Assembly (NCBI GenBank): GCA_963783245.1
Contig: CAWAMS010000002.1
Span: forward strand, 1,550,001 to 1,614,000
Origin: Bog-473 sp963783245
Lineage (GTDB): Bacteria; Actinomycetota; Acidimicrobiia; Acidimicrobiales; RAAP-2
Length of the DNA: 64,000 nt
Direction: 5' to 3'
How positions within the stretch are numbered: the first letter of the stretch is position 1; every line of letters begins with the position of its first letter. The translations under genes and the position numbers were made by a program. The notes under the pieces are model-generated. The model was not told where the DNA came from. It ran no database searches and saw only the letters and a list, made by a program, of their open reading frames with translations. Of the stretch, positions 19,009-26,998 are shown in pieces.

Positions 19009-20012
19009 CCTTTCTTGGCCCGGCTGGGCGCCACCCGGGGCGGCTCGTCGGGTTGTTTGGGGTATTCGGGGGGCCAGGGGGCGTCGTGCAGGCCGTTCTC
19101 CCGGTCACGCGCCGCCATGTCCAGCAGAGGTTGCAGCGACTGCGGCTCGTCGACCATGGCCGACCACGGGTCTCCCCGCCGCCGGACCAGATCAGGGACG
19201 GTGCGCAGGGTGAGCTCTTCGGGATGGACCGATGCGACCTCGTCCCAGCCGAGGGGCGTCGAGACCTGGCCACCGACCCTCGGCCGGACGAACCAGGCCC
19301 CGAAGACCGTCTTGTGCGGCGCATTCTGATTGAAGTCGACGAACACCCGCTCCCCTCGCTCCTCCTTCCACCACTGCGCCGTGATCAATGCGGGATGGCG
19401 GCGTTCGAGCTCGCGGGCCAGGGCGATGGCGCCGGCGCGGACGTCGAAGCTGTTCCATTGCGGGGCCAGCCGCACGTACACATGGACGCCCCGATTGCCC
19501 GAGGTCTTGGGGTAGCCGACGATGCCGAGCTCGTCGAGCAGGGTGCGGACATGACCGGCTGCTTCCCTGACCTCGTCGAATCCGACACCCGGCTGCGGGT
19601 CCAGGTCGATGCGGAGCTCGTCGGCGTGGTCGGGATCGTCGGCCCGGTACGGCCACAGGTGTAGGCCGAGGCAGCCCAGGTTGACCGCCCACAGCACGTG
19701 GGCGATGTCGGCCACCACCAGTGCGTTGGAGCGCGTGCCGTTGGGAGTGGTGACGTCCGTGGTCTGGAGCCAGTCGGGGGCGTTCTTCGGCACCCGCTTT
19801 TGGAAGAACGAGTTCTTCCCCGCTCCGTCGGGGAACCGCTCGAGGAGAGCGGGTCGCCCCGCCGCGATGCGGCACAACACGTCACCGATCTCCACGTAAT
19901 ACGAGGCCAGGTCGAATTTGGTGGCCCCGATCTCGGGGAAGTAGACCTTGTCGGGACTGGAGATCTCGACGGTGCGGCCGGCCGCCTCGATGGTCCGCTT
20001 CTCCGAAGGCAT
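19005..20012 (-). CDS. Prim-Pol (LigD polymerase-domain family), Prim-PolC-like
   Basis: An intact 335-residue primase-polymerase. Landmarks: SSPDKVYFPEIGATKFDLAS, ADIAHVLWAVNLGCLGLHLW, the catalytic pair in ADELRIDLDPQPGVGFDEVR, KTSGNRGVHVYVRL and VFVDFNQNAPHKTVFGAW. It is a stand-alone archaeo-eukaryotic-primase-type polymerase, as in the LigC-linked mycobacterial enzyme, and should fill short gaps with ribonucleotides or deoxynucleotides. It is first in a three-gene coupled operon with HhH-PHP and LigC. No Ku gene is seen nearby. Confidence 0.9.
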   Translation of the reverse strand: MPSEKRTIEAAGRTVEISSPDKVYFPEIGATKFDLASYYVEIGDVLCRIAAGRPALLERFPDGAGKNSFFQKRVPKNAPDWLQTTDVTTPNGTRSNALVVADIAHVLWAVNLGCLGLHLWPYRADDPDHADELRIDLDPQPGVGFDEVREAAGHVRTLLDELGIVGYPKTSGNRGVHVYVRLAPQWNSFDVRAGAIALARELERRHPALITAQWWKEERGERVFVDFNQNAPHKTVFGAWFVRPRVGGQVSTPLGWDEVASVHPEELTLRTVPDLVRRRGDPWSAMVDEPQSLQPLLDMAARDRENGLHDAPWPPEYPKQPDEPPRVAPSRAKKG

Positions 20013-20082
20013 CTCGAAAAGAACGCTATCGCAGGAGGTCAGCCGCCGACGCCGGCAGCGCTCCTAAGCTTCAATGGTGGTC

Positions 20083-20205
20083 ATGAGCGACGACGAGAGA
20101 ATCGACGAGGCAAGCGAAGAGTCAATCCCCGCCAGCGATCCACCGGCCGGATGGGCGGGAGAGGACGAGGACGACCTGACGCCCCCCGAGGCGCCCGCTC
20201 TGTAG
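20083..20205 (+). CDS. 40-residue acidic protein with ESxPASDPP motif
   Basis: A very short, strongly acidic protein: DDERIDEASEESIPASDPPA, then GW and GEDEDDLTPPEAPAL. The segment EESIPASDPPAGW resembles the EESFPASDPPSW core found in many tiny uncharacterised bacterial proteins. ATG 20083 is chosen; an in-frame ATG lies three codons upstream. No clear ribosome binding site is visible. It lies divergently upstream of the PrimPol operon. Confidence 0.55.
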   Translation: MSDDERIDEASEESIPASDPPAGWAGEDEDDLTPPEAPAL

Positions 20206-20285
20206 GTCGCCCCGCGCGGACACGCTCAAAGATTCGTTGCCGCAGTAGCGTGGTCGCCGATCGCAACGAGTGGAGAGGGTGCATC

Positions 20286-20648
20286 GTGAAGGTAGTCAGA
20301 GTGCAGCATGTCAGCGTGAACTGCCACGGCCGCCTCGAAGACACCCGCCGGTTCTACTCGGACCTGTTCGAACTGTCGGAGCTCCCCCGCCCGGAGATTC
20401 CCGGCGTCAACGGAACGTGGTTGGGGCTGGGCGACGTGCAGCTGCACCTGGTCGACGCGGCCGAGTCGGGGGCCTTGCCCGATCCGGTGGCCCCGCACTG
20501 GTGCCTCTGGGTCGTCGATCTCGACGCAGCGCGCACGGAGTTGGAGACCGCGGGCATCGACTACATCGAGGGCGCGCAGGGTGACGTGGTGCAGATCTGG
20601 ATCAGCGACCCCAACGGCCAGGTCGTCGAATTGCAGCAATCGCGCTGA
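20286..20648 (+). CDS. Single-domain VOC protein
   Basis: 120 residues from GTG 20286: VVRVQHVSVNCHGRLEDTRR, FYSDLFELSELPRPEIPGVN, ending WISDPNGQVVELQQS. One VOC module with His near the start and Glu near the end, the usual metal ligands, so it probably works as a homodimer. The frame is intact; GAGAGGG lies 8 nt upstream. Reaction unknown. Confidence 0.82.
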   Translation: MKVVRVQHVSVNCHGRLEDTRRFYSDLFELSELPRPEIPGVNGTWLGLGDVQLHLVDAAESGALPDPVAPHWCLWVVDLDAARTELETAGIDYIEGAQGDVVQIWISDPNGQVVELQQSR

Positions 20649-20663
20649 GCGGGGCCATGCGCC

Positions 20664-21089
20664 ATGGATGATCGCGGCGACCTCGAGCGGTTCGTCGCCG
20701 CGCAGGACGCAGGGGGCACGTACGACCACGTGACGGCCGAGCTCAGGCAGGGCCAGAAGGTGAGCCACTGGATGTGGTTCATCTTCCCGCAGGTCGTCGG
20801 GCTCGGGCAGAGCCCGACCTCGAAAAAGTACGCCATCACCTCGGTCGACGAGGCGAGGAGCTATCTCTCCCACCCCGTGCTCGGTCCACGTCTCCTCGAA
20901 TGTACGGGGATCCTGACCCGATCGACCGGGCGGACGGCCGTGCAGATATTCGGGCCGGTCGATGCGCAGAAGTTGCGCTCGTCGATGACGCTCTTCTGTC
21001 GGGCCGCGCCGGAGGAGCCGTCGTTCAGGCAGGTTCTCGACACCTACTTCGGTGGCCACGAGGACGAGGCCACCGTTTCCAAACTCTGA
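20664..21089 (+). CDS. DUF1810 family protein
   Basis: An intact 141-residue protein. DLERFVAAQDAGGTYDHVTA, then KVSHWMWFIFPQVVGLGQSP, SKKYAITSVDEARSYLSHPV and IFGPVDAQKLRSSMTLFCRA are the conserved blocks of DUF1810 (calpastatin-named family in older annotation). It is cytosolic, of unknown function. It follows the VOC gene by 15 nt. Confidence 0.88.
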   Translation: MDDRGDLERFVAAQDAGGTYDHVTAELRQGQKVSHWMWFIFPQVVGLGQSPTSKKYAITSVDEARSYLSHPVLGPRLLECTGILTRSTGRTAVQIFGPVDAQKLRSSMTLFCRAAPEEPSFRQVLDTYFGGHEDEATVSKL

Positions 21090-21561
21090 CCGACAGCGGA
21101 CGTCGGAGCGAAGGTGATGGGTGCGTCGGGACAACGCTTCAAAGAGTCGTGCCGCTTCTGTCGTGAAGCACGGAGCTTTTCTCTCGGCAGCCCATCGCTA
21201 CCGGTCACTGCACCAGCCAGAAGGGTTTCTCCTCACCCCAGACAGCGGTTGCCGCTGTGCGTGTGGCACGGAGCGGTCACGTTCTTTCCCCGTGACGGGG
21301 TCGGCCATCTCGTCCAGCGCCGCTGTTCCGACGCCCTGAACCATCTCTCCGTAGTGCGGACGGTGCTGTGTCAATACCCCAGACGGTGGTGAACTATGCA
21401 TGGGCCGACCGTCAGTGTCCTGAACAGGAACGACGGAGTTGGGCCGCGCCCGAACAACGGCCATGCCCACGAGCTCTCGCGGAAGAGTGGTGCTACCACC
21501 AACGATGGGCCGAGGGTGACCACCTTGGCCACGCTCGGCGAACGATCAACACTGTCGGTGC
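21090..21561. other. 472-nt intergenic stretch
   Basis: No convincing coding region, RNA gene or repeat was found. The only structure noted is CCCCG-TGA-CGGGG at 21291-21303. Open frames here lack recognisable domains and good starts. The promoter of the FAD monooxygenase is presumably within it. Confidence 0.5.
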
Positions 21562-22713
21562 ATGAGGAAATTGAAGGTGGTCGTCATCGGCTGTGGCATT
21601 GGAGGCGCGACGACAGCCGTAGCCCTTACCGCACCCAACGTGGATGTCGAGGTCTACGAGCAGGCGCCCGAGCTCACCGAGGTGGGGGCCGGCGTCGGAC
21701 TGTGGGCCAATGCGCTGCGGGCACTCGAGACCCTGGGGCTGTCCGACGACGTGCTCTCGTTGTCCGGCGGCCCCGTCGGGACGGGTGTCCGACGCCCTGA
21801 CGGGCAGTGGCTCCTGCGATTACCGAGGGAGGTCATGGAGGCGCGATGGGGCGGTGGTTTCGTTTCGGTCCATCGGGCCGAACTCCACGCCCTCCTCGTG
21901 GCCGAGCTCGATCCCGCCACGATCCACCTCGATGCTCGCTGCACCGGTTTCGCACAGAAGAACGGAAAGGTGCAGGTTCGGTTCGACCATGGAGAGGAGA
22001 TCGAAGCCGATGTGCTGGTCGGTGCAGACGGTGTGCACTCGGTCGTCCGCGCCGGCCTGTCGGGCCCGGCGCCACTTCGCTATCGCGGCTATTCGAATTG
22101 GCGTGGGGTCACGCCGGCGGGATCGGTTCCCCTTGTCGCAGAGGGCATGGACACCTGGGGCCGTGGAGGCCACTTCGGGATGCAACCCACGAGTGGCGGC
22201 CGGATCCTCTGGTACGCCGGACGTAACGCCGACGAGGGAGGGCGCGACGACGACCGCATCCATGAGCAACTGCTGGACATGTTCGGGAGCTGGCACGATC
22301 CGATCCCGGCGGTGATCGAGGCGACGCCGAAGGAATCACTGGTCCGCAACGACATCTACGACTGCTGGCCCAGCCGGGCGTGGAACCGTGGATCGATCGT
22401 GCTCGTGGGTGATGCGATCCATCCGATGACGCCCGATCTCGGACAAGGCGCTTGCCAGGCGATCATCGATGGCGCCACGCTCGCCCGATGCCTCCGCGAG
22501 CACTATGACGTGCCCCGGGCGCTCCGTGCGTACCGGCGAACCCGGTACCGCAATGCGGCGATCGCCGTGTTCTTTTCCCGGACCTGGGGAGCAGCGGGTC
22601 AGCTGGAAGGCCGCAGGACGTGTGCCCTCCGCGACCGGCTCGTCAAGGCCATGCCACTCTCTCTGCAGCTGCTCCAACTCGACCTTGTGATCCAACGGCA
22701 GGCCAAGAAGTGA
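21562..22713 (+). CDS. FAD-dependent aromatic monooxygenase
   Basis: An intact 383-residue flavoprotein. The Rossmann motif VVVIGCGIGGATTAVAL is at the N-terminus, followed by VEVYEQAPELTEVGAGVGLW. DVLVGADGVHSVVR is the DG motif of class A hydroxylases, and GSIVLVGDAIHPMTPDLGQG the GD motif that contacts FAD ribityl. This is the salicylate/6-hydroxynicotinate hydroxylase-like group, which inserts one oxygen atom using NAD(P)H. Substrate unknown. It is convergent with a P450 gene. Confidence 0.88.
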   Translation: MRKLKVVVIGCGIGGATTAVALTAPNVDVEVYEQAPELTEVGAGVGLWANALRALETLGLSDDVLSLSGGPVGTGVRRPDGQWLLRLPREVMEARWGGGFVSVHRAELHALLVAELDPATIHLDARCTGFAQKNGKVQVRFDHGEEIEADVLVGADGVHSVVRAGLSGPAPLRYRGYSNWRGVTPAGSVPLVAEGMDTWGRGGHFGMQPTSGGRILWYAGRNADEGGRDDDRIHEQLLDMFGSWHDPIPAVIEATPKESLVRNDIYDCWPSRAWNRGSIVLVGDAIHPMTPDLGQGACQAIIDGATLARCLREHYDVPRALRAYRRTRYRNAAIAVFFSRTWGAAGQLEGRRTCALRDRLVKAMPLSLQLLQLDLVIQRQAKK

Positions 22714-22723
22714 CCCCCGCCGG

Positions 22724-23920
22724 TCAGACGCGCACCGGCGCTGAGGAGGGTCCCCGGACGGTGTTGGTGGCGACGTAGGTGACGGCGGAGCGGTCGACCT
22801 CCCAGCTCGGGAATCGACGCAGTACCTCCGCCAACGCCACCGTGCCCTCCATCCGGGCCAGTGCGGCGCCGAGGCAGAAGTGGGCGCCGTAGCCGAACGT
22901 CACATGACGATCGATCGAGCGGTGGATGTCGTAGGTGTCGGGATCGGGGTACTTTCGTTCGTCGCGTCCCGCCGAGCCGGTCAAGAGTGCGAGGGTCGCC
23001 CCTTCGGGCAGCACGGTGCCGTGCAGCTCCACGTCCCGCGTGACGTAGCGCCCTTGGATCGGCGAGGGCGCCTCGAAGCGCAAGAGCTCCTCCACCCCGG
23101 CGGGGATCATGGAGGGGTCTTCGGCCATTTCACGGCGGGCGTCGGGATACTCTTCGAGCACCAGCGCGGCCCACCCGAGCATCCGGGCCACGGTCTCGTT
23201 GCCCGCGTTGCTGATGAGGGCCAACATGCCCATGACCTCGAGGTCGTCGAGCTTGCGCACCTCGCCGTCGGGCATGGTCAGGTCGGCCTCCACCAGGGCG
23301 GTGATCATGTCGTCGCGGGGCGTCGTGCGCCGTTGCGTGATCTGGCTCATGTAGTAGCCCATCGTGAGGCCCATCGCCTCCTGCGCTTCGGGCGTGGCGC
23401 CCTCCTTGCCCTCCTCGCGGTGAAGGCTGACGTCACTCCATTCGCGGAGCTGATCGTGATCCTCCTCGGGAAAACCGAGGAGGGTGGAGATCACCATGAC
23501 GGGAAGGCGCATGCCGAAGTCCTGGACGAAGTCGAAGCCGCTCTCGCCGACGAACGGATCGAGGTACTCCGCGCACAGCTGCCGGATGCGGTCCTCGAGC
23601 GCCGCGATGCGCCGAGGTGTGTAGGCCCGGCTGACCACCTTGCGGAAGGAGTCGTGGAGGGGCGGGTCCATCATGATCATGATCGGGAAGGGGGGTTCCT
23701 CCCCGATGGTGTCGAGGGTGATGCCGCGGGCCGAGCTGAACGTCTCGGTGTCCAGTGACGCCGCCAGGACGTCGGAGAAGCGGCTGAGGGCCCAGAACCC
23801 GTAGCGCTCGTTGTGGTAGACGGGCGCCTCGTCGCGTAGCCGCCGCCAGGCCTCGTACGGGGCTTTCCGCTGGTCAGCATGGTACGGATCCCAGTAAGGG
23901 CCCGTGGTCACCTCAGTCAT
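22724..23920 (-). CDS. Cytochrome P450
   Basis: An intact 398-residue soluble bacterial P450. The heme-binding loop is FGYGAHFCLGAALARMEG, with the axial Cys. The oxygen-binding I-helix is LISNAGNETVARMLG (AGxxT), and VEELLRFEA gives the ExxR pair. The length fits the actinobacterial CYP families that use separate ferredoxins; none is encoded adjacent. The substrate cannot be predicted. Confidence 0.93.
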   Translation of the reverse strand: MTEVTTGPYWDPYHADQRKAPYEAWRRLRDEAPVYHNERYGFWALSRFSDVLAASLDTETFSSARGITLDTIGEEPPFPIMIMMDPPLHDSFRKVVSRAYTPRRIAALEDRIRQLCAEYLDPFVGESGFDFVQDFGMRLPVMVISTLLGFPEEDHDQLREWSDVSLHREEGKEGATPEAQEAMGLTMGYYMSQITQRRTTPRDDMITALVEADLTMPDGEVRKLDDLEVMGMLALISNAGNETVARMLGWAALVLEEYPDARREMAEDPSMIPAGVEELLRFEAPSPIQGRYVTRDVELHGTVLPEGATLALLTGSAGRDERKYPDPDTYDIHRSIDRHVTFGYGAHFCLGAALARMEGTVALAEVLRRFPSWEVDRSAVTYVATNTVRGPSSAPVRV

Positions 23921-24099
23921 GGTCCCTCGTTTCGCCGGATGTGCATTCTCAAGTTACTTGAAACGGCATGTCGGGATGCACGCTCACGTGGCCGTCCCGG
24001 GGCGCCGATCGGGAGTTGGGCAAGTGTTGGGATTGCATAGCGCCCGGGGTGATGTTGCTCACCGAACTTGACAGGAAGCCATTTGAGGGAGGGCGCGAG

Positions 24100-24636
24100 A
24101 TGATCATCCTGTTCGGATTCAGGCGTACACGCGCCAGGTTGGGAACCATTCTGGTGATGTGTGGGTTCTGCCACACGCCTGCGGCGCACGCCATCCAGAG
24201 GATCCGTAAGTTCTTCACGCTGTTCTTCATCCCGGTGATCCCCCTCGGCACCAAGTACGCGACCACCTGCACGATGTGTGGGCGTTCGGCGCTGATCACG
24301 AAAGAGGCCGCCGAGACCTACGTTGCGGCGGCCGCGCAAGGCGTTCCGTCATCGGGCGTCCCCGCTCCGCCCGAGCCGGCATTTGCACACGCCGACGCGA
24401 CCTCGGGGAGCGGCGCGTTGGCTTCCACGTCCGGGCCCGGCAACGTGGCGCAATCCCCCGGCGTCATCTATTGCAGTTGGTGCGGGACGCAGCGAGCGGT
24501 CGACTCGCCGGCCCTGCACCACTGCGGCTCCATGGAGCGGCCCGCCGTCTATTGCATGAGCTGTGGGACGTCGCTCGAAGAAGGCGCCGCCAACTGCGCC
24601 TCGTGCGGGACGTCGGCGACGCAAGTCTCCCGCTAG
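24100..24636 (+). CDS. Zinc-ribbon protein with hydrophobic N-terminal segment
   Basis: ATG 24100 follows GAGGGAGGG. The N-terminal part (MIILFGFRRTRARLGTILVM, CGFCHTPAAHAIQRIRKFFT, LFFIPVIPLGTKYATTCTMC) carries two CxxC pairs flanking a short hydrophobic stretch, as in a family of zinc-ribbon proteins with a FIPxIPLG motif. The C-terminal half holds further CxxC pairs (YCSWCGTQ, YCMSCGTSLEEGAANCASCG). An Ala/Pro/Ser-rich linker joins them. Probable zinc binding; role unknown. It is convergent with hypB. Confidence 0.75.
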   Translation: MIILFGFRRTRARLGTILVMCGFCHTPAAHAIQRIRKFFTLFFIPVIPLGTKYATTCTMCGRSALITKEAAETYVAAAAQGVPSSGVPAPPEPAFAHADATSGSGALASTSGPGNVAQSPGVIYCSWCGTQRAVDSPALHHCGSMERPAVYCMSCGTSLEEGAANCASCGTSATQVSR

Positions 24637-24643
24637 ACCTCGC

Positions 24644-25432
24644 TCACCCCTTCAGCCAGGCGCACCATTCGTCCACACCCTCGCCGGTCCGGGCGCTGGC
24701 CAGGATCACGTGCGCCGAAGGGTTCACCGCCTTCACATTCGACAGCAACTGGTCGAGATCGAAGTCGAGGTGCTGGAGGAGATCGATCTTGTTCACCACG
24801 ATCACTTCGGCGGCGCGGAACATGACGGGATACTTGAAGGGTTTCTCCTCCCCCTCGGTGATGGCGTAGATCATCGCTTTCGCCTGCTCCCCCACCCTGA
24901 ACTCAGCGGGGCAGACCAGGTTGCCGACATTTTCGATAACGAGAAGCTCGAGGTCGTTGAGCGGCAGCCGGCCCAAGCCGGCCCGGACCATGACCGCATC
25001 GAGATGACATTCGCCCCCGAATCCTGCGCTCGTGTTGACGACCGCCACGGCGGTGGCTCCCGCCCCGTCGAGCGCGTCGGCATCGAGGCTGGTGGCGATG
25101 TCGCCTTCGAGGACGCCGATGCGCATGCTCCCTCCGAGCTTCTCCAACGTCCGCTTCAGCAGCGTCGTCTTCCCTGCGCCGGGTGACGACATGAGGTTCA
25201 CCGCCCGTACTCCGGCGGCGGCCAGGACGGCACGATTGACCTCGGCCACGCGGTCGTTCTCCGAGAGGAGATTCTCGAGTACCTCGATGCGGGCGGATCC
25301 CGTCTCCGTGTAGCCGCTGTGGTCGCCCATTTCGTCATGGGAATGCGCTCCACCTTCGTGATCGTGCGTGTGGGCACGAGGCTCCCCGTGCGCATGGCCG
25401 GTGTCATCCGCGTGAAGGTGAATTCTGCCCAC
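24644..25432 (-). CDS. hypB: Hydrogenase nickel-incorporation GTPase HypB
   Basis: GTG 25432 lies 2 nt after the hypA stop. A histidine-rich leader (HADDTGHAHGEPRAHTHDHE) probably binds nickel. The G domain has the P-loop VNLMSSPGAGKTTLLKR, EGDIATSLDADAL, ENVGNLVCPAEF and VVNKIDLL. HypB hydrolyses GTP to help load nickel into the hydrogenase large subunit, working with HypA. The frame is intact. It is encoded leftward, divergent from the structural genes. Confidence 0.93.
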   Translation of the reverse strand: MGRIHLHADDTGHAHGEPRAHTHDHEGGAHSHDEMGDHSGYTETGSARIEVLENLLSENDRVAEVNRAVLAAAGVRAVNLMSSPGAGKTTLLKRTLEKLGGSMRIGVLEGDIATSLDADALDGAGATAVAVVNTSAGFGGECHLDAVMVRAGLGRLPLNDLELLVIENVGNLVCPAEFRVGEQAKAMIYAITEGEEKPFKYPVMFRAAEVIVVNKIDLLQHLDFDLDQLLSNVKAVNPSAHVILASARTGEGVDEWCAWLKG

Positions 25433-25434
25433 GG

Positions 25435-25770
25435 CTATGCCCCCACATCCATCGAAACGATGAGAAATTCCTCCCCGCTGACCAAGGCCACGTTGAAGCT
25501 CTCGCAGGCGCCGCACATCAGGATCGGCAGGTCCAGCATCGTCTCCGCCGCACACTCTCGGCACTTGACGGCGGCGGGTATCTGCTCAATCAAGAGCTCG
25601 CAGCCTTTGAGGTCAGTGCTGTCGGTGAGAATTTCCCAACCGAACTGCAAGGCGGCGGGCACGACTTGGCGGAGGTGCCCGATCCGGACGGTCACACGTG
25701 TGACGTGACGACCTTCGGCCCGTTTCAGGGTCGTGCCGACGATGGCATCGCAGACGGAGAGTTCATGCAC
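25435..25770 (-). CDS. hypA: Hydrogenase maturation nickel chaperone HypA
   Basis: VHELSVCDAIVGTTLKRAEG is the HypA N-terminus, where the His after the first residue binds nickel. A zinc site is formed by VKCRECAAE and LMCGACES. GTG 25770 is preferred because AAAGG lies about 8 nt upstream and the family begins MHELS. ATG 25788 would add six residues. It delivers Ni(II) with HypB to the large-subunit precursor. Confidence 0.92.
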   Translation of the reverse strand: MHELSVCDAIVGTTLKRAEGRHVTRVTVRIGHLRQVVPAALQFGWEILTDSTDLKGCELLIEQIPAAVKCRECAAETMLDLPILMCGACESFNVALVSGEEFLIVSMDVGA

Positions 25771-25944
25771 GGTGTGCCTTTCCGTCATGGAGCATACCGA
25801 TATCGCTCCGCGCCGTGACACGGCTCGTGACACCCGGCCTTGCGCAAAAGCGATGCAAAAGACACTCATTTACAGAGACCGCGTGTCGTTGTATCACTGC
25901 AGTGGGTCGCCGCGCAGACGCGACCATGAGCCGAGGAGGGGACC
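25771..25944. promoter_or_regulatory. Divergent hypA / hhyS intergenic region
   Basis: These 174 nt separate the leftward hypAB from the rightward structural operon and must hold both promoters. GAGGAGGGG at 25934-25942 is the strong ribosome binding site for GTG 25945. The direct repeat GTGACAC occurs at 25816 and 25829, a possible regulator contact. No confident -35/-10 pair was identified. Confidence 0.45.
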
Positions 25945-26994
25945 GTGACGGTAACCGAGACCGACGAGGCTGTCGTCCACGTCCTGTGGATCAATGCGGG
26001 GCTCAGCTGCGACGGGGACTCGGTCGCACTCACCGCGGCCACCCAGCCGAGTATCGAAGAGATCGCCCTCGGCGCGTTACCCGGCCTCCCGAAGATCGCC
26101 GTCCATTGGCCGCTCATCGATTTCGAGTGTGGTCCCGTCGGAGGGGCCGACGACTTCCTCGAATGGTTCTTCAAGGCCGACCGGGGCGAACTGGACCCCT
26201 TCGTACTGGTGGTCGAGGGCTCCATCCCCAACGAAGCCATCAAGCGTGAGGGTTATTGGTGCGGTTTCGGGAACGATCCCGACACCGATCAGCCCATGAC
26301 AACCAGCGAATGGCTCGACCGCCTGGCGCCAAAGGCCCTGGTGGTCCTCTGTGCCGGCACGTGTGCCTGCTACGGCGGTATCCACGCCATGGCCGGCAAC
26401 CCGACCGGAGCGATGGGCGTCCCGGACTACCTGGGATGGGACTGGACGTCCAAGGCCGGCATCCCCATCGTCTGCGTGCCCGGATGCCCGACCCACCCCG
26501 ACAACCTCTCCGAAACCATCCTCTACCTGCTGTACCAGGCCACCGGACAGGCACCCATGATCCCGCTCGACGATGCCCTCCGGCCGCAGTGGCTCTTCGG
26601 CAACACGGTGCACGAAGGCTGCGACAGGGCCGGCTACTACGAGCAGGGTGACTTCGCCCGTGAGTACGGCTCGCCCAAGTGCATCGTGAAGCTGGGGTGT
26701 TGGGGTCCCGTCGTCAAGTGCAACGTACCCAAGCGGGGCTGGATCAACGGTGTGGGCGGGTGCCCCAACGTCGGCGGGATCTGCATCGGGTGCACCATGC
26801 CCGGGTTCCCGGACAAGTTCATGCCGTTCATGGACGAACCGCCCGGCGCCCACGTCTCGAGCCTGGCCAGCGGGCTCTATGGCCGTGCGATCCGCAGTCT
26901 GCGCAAGGTCACCGCCCACACGCTCGATGCCGAACCCAAGTGGCGCAAGCCCGGGCGCGACCTGTCAACCGGCTACGAGCAGATCTGGAGGTAG
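25945..26994 (+). CDS. hhyS: [NiFe] hydrogenase small subunit, group 1h
   Basis: An intact 349-residue electron-transfer subunit. VHVLWINAGLSCDGDSVALT at residues 11-30 carries the proximal-cluster motif as C22xxD25, where most hydrogenases have CxxC. A 3Cys/1Asp proximal cluster is known from the oxygen-insensitive actinobacterial-type enzyme of Ralstonia. Further cluster cysteines lie in LCAGTCACYGG, CVPGCPTHPDN and KCIVKLGCWGPVVKCN, then GGCPNVGGICIGCTMPGFPD. There is no Tat signal, as expected for this group. It should oxidise H2 at trace levels and feed electrons to respiration. Confidence 0.95.
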   Translation: MTVTETDEAVVHVLWINAGLSCDGDSVALTAATQPSIEEIALGALPGLPKIAVHWPLIDFECGPVGGADDFLEWFFKADRGELDPFVLVVEGSIPNEAIKREGYWCGFGNDPDTDQPMTTSEWLDRLAPKALVVLCAGTCACYGGIHAMAGNPTGAMGVPDYLGWDWTSKAGIPIVCVPGCPTHPDNLSETILYLLYQATGQAPMIPLDDALRPQWLFGNTVHEGCDRAGYYEQGDFAREYGSPKCIVKLGCWGPVVKCNVPKRGWINGVGGCPNVGGICIGCTMPGFPDKFMPFMDEPPGAHVSSLASGLYGRAIRSLRKVTAHTLDAEPKWRKPGRDLSTGYEQIWR

Positions 26995-26998
26995 GACG

